Shown here: positions 31,581 to 34,864 of the stretch, piece by piece | Numbering within the stretch: position 1 is the first letter of the stretch | How the letters are laid out: every line of letters starts with the position of its first letter | DNA from: Eubacterium sp. | GTDB taxonomy: Bacteria; Bacillota; Clostridia; Lachnospirales; Lachnospiraceae | Assembly: GCA_017459345.1 (NCBI GenBank) | Contig: JAFUDC010000059.1 | Coordinates: forward strand, 1 to 34,864 | DNA length: 34,864 nt | Reading direction: 5' to 3' | Program-made: the position numbers and the translations under genes | Notes under the pieces: generated by a model | Database searches by the model: none | What the model was told of the DNA's origin: nothing | Seen by the model: only the letters and a program-made list of their open reading frames with translations

Positions 31581-31623
31581 ATCAGTAAGACCAAGGTCAA
31601 ATGATATGATTAGGAGGAATGTT

Positions 31624-32964
31624 ATGAGCTATTTAAAAGAATATGCCAGCAAGCTGGTCACAGCAGAAGAAGCCGTTAAGGTCGTAAAATCCGGCGACTG
31701 GGTGGATTATGGATGGACTACAGCTACACCGGTAGCCCTTGACGCTGCCCTGGCGAAAAGAGCAGAGGAGCTGACCGATGTAAAGGTGCGCGGCGGAATC
31801 CTGATGTGGGAACCGGAGATCTTTAAGGTGCCTGATGTTGCAGAGCACTTCACCTGGAATTCCTGGCATATGAGCGGAATCGAGAGAAAGGCTGCTTCAA
31901 AGGGCTTTGCATTTTATGCTCCGGTGCGGTACTCTGAGCTGCCCCGTTATTATCGCGATAACATCCGTCACCTGGATGTTGCCATGTTCCAGGTAACACC
32001 CATGGACAAGCATGGATATTTTAACTTCGGACCCAATGCTTCCCATATGAGAGCCGTATGTGAGGTGGCAGATGTCGTTATCGTTGAAGTAAACGAGAAA
32101 CTGCCCAGATGTCTTGGCGGTTTTGAAGAAGCCATCCACGTATCTGAGGTAGATTATATTGTGGAAGGAGATAATCCGCTGATCGCTCAGATGGGTGCAG
32201 GTGCTCCGCCTACGGATGTAGATGTTGCCGTAGCCAAGCTTATCGTGGAGGAGATTCCCAACGGTGCCTGCCTGCAGTTAGGTATCGGCGGCATGCCCAA
32301 CACTGTGGGCTCCATGATCGCTGAATCTGACCTCAAGGACCTGGGTGTTCACACGGAAATGTATGTGGATGCCTTCGTAGATATCACAAAGGCTGGTAAG
32401 ATCACCGGTCTTAAGAAGAATATCGACAGGGGCCGTCAGGTATACGCCTTCGGTGCAGGAACCCAGAAGCTTTATGACTTCCTGGATGACAATCCGCAGT
32501 GTATGAGTGCTCCGGTCGACTACACCAATGATATCGATGTAATCGGCGGTATCGACAACTTTATCTCCATCAACAATGCTGTTGATATTGACCTCTACGG
32601 CCAGATCAATGCAGAGAGTGCCGGAACCAAGCAGATCAGCGGTGCCGGCGGACAGCTCGACTTCGTACTTGGCGCATATAAGTCCAAGGGCGGAAAGAGC
32701 TTCGTATGTTTCTCATCCACATTTACTTCCAAAGACGGAAAGATGCATTCCCGGATTCGTCCGACCCTGGCTGTGGGTTCAACAGTTACAGATACCCGTC
32801 CTAACACCCACTGGGTTGTTACAGAGTATGGCAAGGTTTGCCTCAAGGGCATGTCCACATGGGAGAGAGCAGAAGCACTGATTTCCATCGCCCACCCGGA
32901 TTTCAGGGATGAGCTCATTGTTGAGGCTGAGAAGATGAATATCTGGAGAAGAAGCAATAAGTAA
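31624..32964 (+). CDS. but: Butyryl-CoA:acetate CoA-transferase (acetyl-CoA hydrolase/transferase family)
   Basis: A 446-residue class I CoA-transferase. The catalytic glutamate is E245 in [12 protein letters not shown]. Other conserved parts are [60 protein letters not shown] and [21 protein letters not shown]. Length and motifs match the Lachnospiraceae enzyme that makes butyrate from butyryl-CoA and acetate. 4-Hydroxybutyrate or propionate transferases are close relatives, so substrate is inferred. AGGAGG lies 6 nt before ATG 31624. It has its own promoter and a strong terminator, pointing to high, independent expression. Confidence 0.8.
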   Translation: MSYLKEYASKLVTAEEAVKVVKSGDWVDYGWTTATPVALDAALAKRAEELTDVKVRGGILMWEPEIFKVPDVAEHFTWNSWHMSGIERKAASKGFAFYAPVRYSELPRYYRDNIRHLDVAMFQVTPMDKHGYFNFGPNASHMRAVCEVADVVIVEVNEKLPRCLGGFEEAIHVSEVDYIVEGDNPLIAQMGAGAPPTDVDVAVAKLIVEEIPNGACLQLGIGGMPNTVGSMIAESDLKDLGVHTEMYVDAFVDITKAGKITGLKKNIDRGRQVYAFGAGTQKLYDFLDDNPQCMSAPVDYTNDIDVIGGIDNFISINNAVDIDLYGQINAESAGTKQISGAGGQLDFVLGAYKSKGGKSFVCFSSTFTSKDGKMHSRIRPTLAVGSTVTDTRPNTHWVVTEYGKVCLKGMSTWERAEALISIAHPDFRDELIVEAEKMNIWRRSNK

Positions 32965-32991
32965 TGATATTTAATCACATAAAGGCGAAAC

Positions 32992-33020
32992 AAAAAGGAC
33001 CATGACGGTCCTTTTTGTTG
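32992..33020. terminator. Bidirectional terminator between the CoA-transferase and acyl-CoA synthetase genes
   Basis: AAAAAGGACC (32992-33001) and GGTCCTTTTT (33007-33016) form a perfect 10-bp stem with an ATGAC loop, with A and T tracts suited to both strands. The two genes converge on it. Confidence 0.85.
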
Positions 33021-33058
33021 TTATATTGAGATTATTTTTGCTTAATAGATATAATTGT

Positions 33059-34693
33059 TTATCCTCTGTTCTGCTGTTCTACCAGGCGGTCTGCTCCATA
33101 TTTCTTGCGGAGGGCAGGTTTTTCAATCTTGCCGGTGGCATTCCTGGGAACTTCAGCAAATATCAGTTTCTTGGGTCTCTTGTATCTCGGAAGTTCCTTG
33201 CAATACTCGTTGATTTCCTCCTCTGAACACTCCATCCCTTCCTTGATGGCGATGATAGCACCGGTAATCTCTCCCAGACGTTTGTCGGGAAGTCCGATGA
33301 CAGCCACATCCTTCACCTTGTTATAGGCACTTAGGAAGTTCTCAATCTGGACAGGATAGATATTCTCCCCGCCGCTGACGATGACATCCTTCTTCCGGTC
33401 TACCAGGAAGATAAATCCATCTTCATCCTGCATGGCCATATCGCCGGTATAAAGCCAGCCGTCCTTTAAAGTCTCCGCAGTTGCCTGGGGATCGTTATAA
33501 TAGCAGGTCATAACGCCGGGACCTTTCACACAGAGCTCACCTACAGTACCCTGTTCAACCTCAGCTCCGTTTTCATCCACAATCTTGCAGGACCAGCGAT
33601 AGCCGGGAATACCGATAGCACCAACTTTATGGATATTCTCAACACCCAGGTGAACACAGCCTGGGCCGGTGGACTCGGATAAGCCATAATTGGTATCGTA
33701 GAGATGGTGAGGGAAGTAATCCTTCCAGTGCTTGATCAGGGACGGGGGTACCGGCTGGGCTCCAATGTGCATGAGCCTCCACTGGTCAAGCTTATAATCA
33801 GAAAGTTTCAGATCGCCCCTGTCCAGGGTATCCAGGATATCCTGGGCCCAGGGTACCAGGAGCCATACCAGGGTACAGCCTTCCTTGGAAACCGCATCCA
33901 GGATGATTTCCGGTGTGGTTCCGGTGAGCAGCACCGCCTTACTTCCGGCACATAGACTGCCCATCCAGTGGAACTTGGCTCCGGTGTGGTATAGTGGCGG
34001 AATACACAGGAAGACATCATCCCTGTTGGTCAGATGGTGCTTCTGTTCCATCTGAGCTGCCTGCAGCAGACTCTCATGATTATGTAATATTGCTTTTGGA
34101 AAACCTGTGGTTCCTGAAGAAAAATAAATAGCTGCATCATCCTCATCCTCAATACGGATGAGGGGAGCCTTACTGGAGAAATCAGATACCATCTCCCTGT
34201 AGCTTTCCGCAAAATCAGGGCAGTTATCTCCTACATAAATCATCAGGCGGCCTTTACAGATCTCGTCCTTGATGGAATCGATACGTTCCACAAACTGGGG
34301 ACCGAAAAAGAGCATATGTACCTCTGCCAGGTTGGCACAGTACATGATCTCGTCCGCATCGAAACGGAAATTGAAGGGAACTGCAATGGCTCCGGTTTTC
34401 AGAATACCGAAATAGATGGGCAGCCACTCAAGATTGTTAAACATGAGAATGGCCACTCTGTCCCCCTTCTTGATACCCAGATGAATCAGCATATTGGCCA
34501 CCCGGTTGGCCTTCTCATCGAACACATTCCAGGTAATCTCCCTCCGGTAAGGAACCGGGGAAGTCTGCTGAACCAGATCATACTCCTTCCAGGATACTCT
34601 TCTGGGATCCTTCATCATGGGATTGAGCTCCACCAGGGCAATCTCATCCCCGTACAGCTTATGATTTCTCTCCAGTAAATCAGTTACAGGCAT
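33059..34693 (-). CDS. AMP-forming acyl-CoA synthetase (class I adenylate-forming)
   Basis: A 544-residue enzyme that activates a carboxylic acid with ATP and CoA. The P-loop motif is YFSSGTTGFPKAILHNHES, followed by the A5-type YGLSESTGPG, YTGDMAMQDEDGFIFLVDRKKD and SGGENIYPVQIE, and the C-terminal catalytic lysine in RNATGKIEKPAL. It belongs to the fatty/aromatic acyl-CoA ligase branch; chain length or substrate cannot be assigned. It points toward the CoA-transferase gene, and together they may handle short-chain or branched acids. GAAAGGA lies upstream of the ATG on this strand. Confidence 0.9.
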   Translation of the reverse strand: MPVTDLLERNHKLYGDEIALVELNPMMKDPRRVSWKEYDLVQQTSPVPYRREITWNVFDEKANRVANMLIHLGIKKGDRVAILMFNNLEWLPIYFGILKTGAIAVPFNFRFDADEIMYCANLAEVHMLFFGPQFVERIDSIKDEICKGRLMIYVGDNCPDFAESYREMVSDFSSKAPLIRIEDEDDAAIYFSSGTTGFPKAILHNHESLLQAAQMEQKHHLTNRDDVFLCIPPLYHTGAKFHWMGSLCAGSKAVLLTGTTPEIILDAVSKEGCTLVWLLVPWAQDILDTLDRGDLKLSDYKLDQWRLMHIGAQPVPPSLIKHWKDYFPHHLYDTNYGLSESTGPGCVHLGVENIHKVGAIGIPGYRWSCKIVDENGAEVEQGTVGELCVKGPGVMTCYYNDPQATAETLKDGWLYTGDMAMQDEDGFIFLVDRKKDVIVSGGENIYPVQIENFLSAYNKVKDVAVIGLPDKRLGEITGAIIAIKEGMECSEEEINEYCKELPRYKRPKKLIFAEVPRNATGKIEKPALRKKYGADRLVEQQNRG

Positions 34694-34727
34694 AATTCTC
34701 TTTTCCTTTCTATCAATATTCTTATTA

Positions 34728-34756
34728 GGCGTTTGCGAAACGCCAAAACTCGCTTA
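34728..34756 (-). repeat. Palindrome with dispersed motif copy e
   Basis: GGCGTTT and AAACGCC form a 7-bp stem around GCG (34728-34744). Read on the minus strand, AGCGAGTTTTGGCGTTTCGC carries the GAGTTTTG and GTTTCGCAA pieces seen in copies a-d. It lies about 35 nt before the acyl-CoA synthetase start. Confidence 0.4.
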
Positions 34757-34847
34757 AATAAACATTATTATTTTTAACAAAATAAAACAACTCCTCACTG
34801 ATTCATGGTAAAATTGAGTTGCCTAGAAACAATCAACCATGCCCCAG

Positions 34848-34864
34848 AAAGGAGTTGCTACCTA
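34848..34864 (+). promoter_or_regulatory. Ribosome binding site for a gene beginning at or beyond the right edge
   Basis: AAAGGAG (34848-34854) is followed by TTGCTACCTA to the window end. If the next bases are TG, an ATG would start at 34864 with suitable spacing. An inverted CAACTC (34788-34793) / GAGTTG (34816-34821) precedes it. This could be the left flank of an insertion sequence, but no transposase code is visible. Confidence 0.35.

Noticed and set aside
1-34864. CRISPR arrays, rRNA, tRNA genes, prophage or integron
   Set aside because: No regularly spaced repeats, rRNA cores, tRNA cloverleaf sequences with TTCRA loops, or phage/integrase genes were seen on reading.

Overview
The window looks like a chromosomal segment from a strictly anaerobic, fermentative Firmicute of the Lachnospiraceae / clostridial cluster XIVa type. 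The signs are the ispH-S1 fusion behind cmk, the iorAB-paaK aromatic amino-acid module, a butyryl-CoA:acetate CoA-transferase, glycyl-radical chemistry, purine-rich AGGAGG ribosome binding sites and consensus sigma-A promoters. No rRNA, tRNA, CRISPR array or prophage is seen. The genus is not determined.

Layout. Positions 1-8123 are mostly housekeeping genes on the + strand: recJ (5' end outside the window), a Cof-type HAD phosphatase, apt, an RpiR-type regulator, a BaiN/HI0933-type flavoprotein, cmk and the ispH-rpsA fusion. Positions 8176-10007 hold a PAP2 membrane phosphatase (- strand) and a secreted fibronectin-III-like protein. Positions 10119-14258 hold a YerC/TrpR-like regulator, iorA, iorB and paaK, which together link aromatic 2-oxoacids to aryl-acetates through CoA thioesters and reduced ferredoxin. 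Positions 14539-17764 encode a two-component system.

The centrepiece is 17769-29474, which reads as a complete organosulfonate-to-organic-sulfur system. A LysR regulator and an amidohydrolase are divergent from an SsuA/SsuC/SsuB-type ABC importer. Next come a glycyl radical enzyme and its activase. The residues in the enzyme match, at one constant offset, those I recall for isethionate sulfite-lyase (IslA), which releases sulfite. A small siroheme/[4Fe-4S] sulfite reductase follows, then a TusA-like protein, a ThiS-like sulfur carrier with a masked C-terminus (GGGSR), a ThiF/MoeB-like activating enzyme and a JAMM metallopeptidase. The last three correspond to the protein-thiocarboxylate (HcyS/HcyF/HcyD or CysO/Mec+) route to homocysteine or cysteine. 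A cysteine-free, CymR-like Rrf2 regulator ends the region. Two 92-nt ungapped copies of a structured element, with a compensatory base-pair change, sit at the predicted transcription starts before the sulfite reductase and before the Rrf2 gene. I find no known riboswitch or T-box that matches them.

Positions 29680-34693 hold a DUF2318 metal-binding lipoprotein-like protein, an HMA-SafE-cupredoxin fusion, a CoA-transferase and a convergent acyl-CoA synthetase. The right edge (34694-34864) has no complete gene and ends in a ribosome binding site for a gene beyond the window.

All functions are inferred from sequence and remembered family features. No database search was run.
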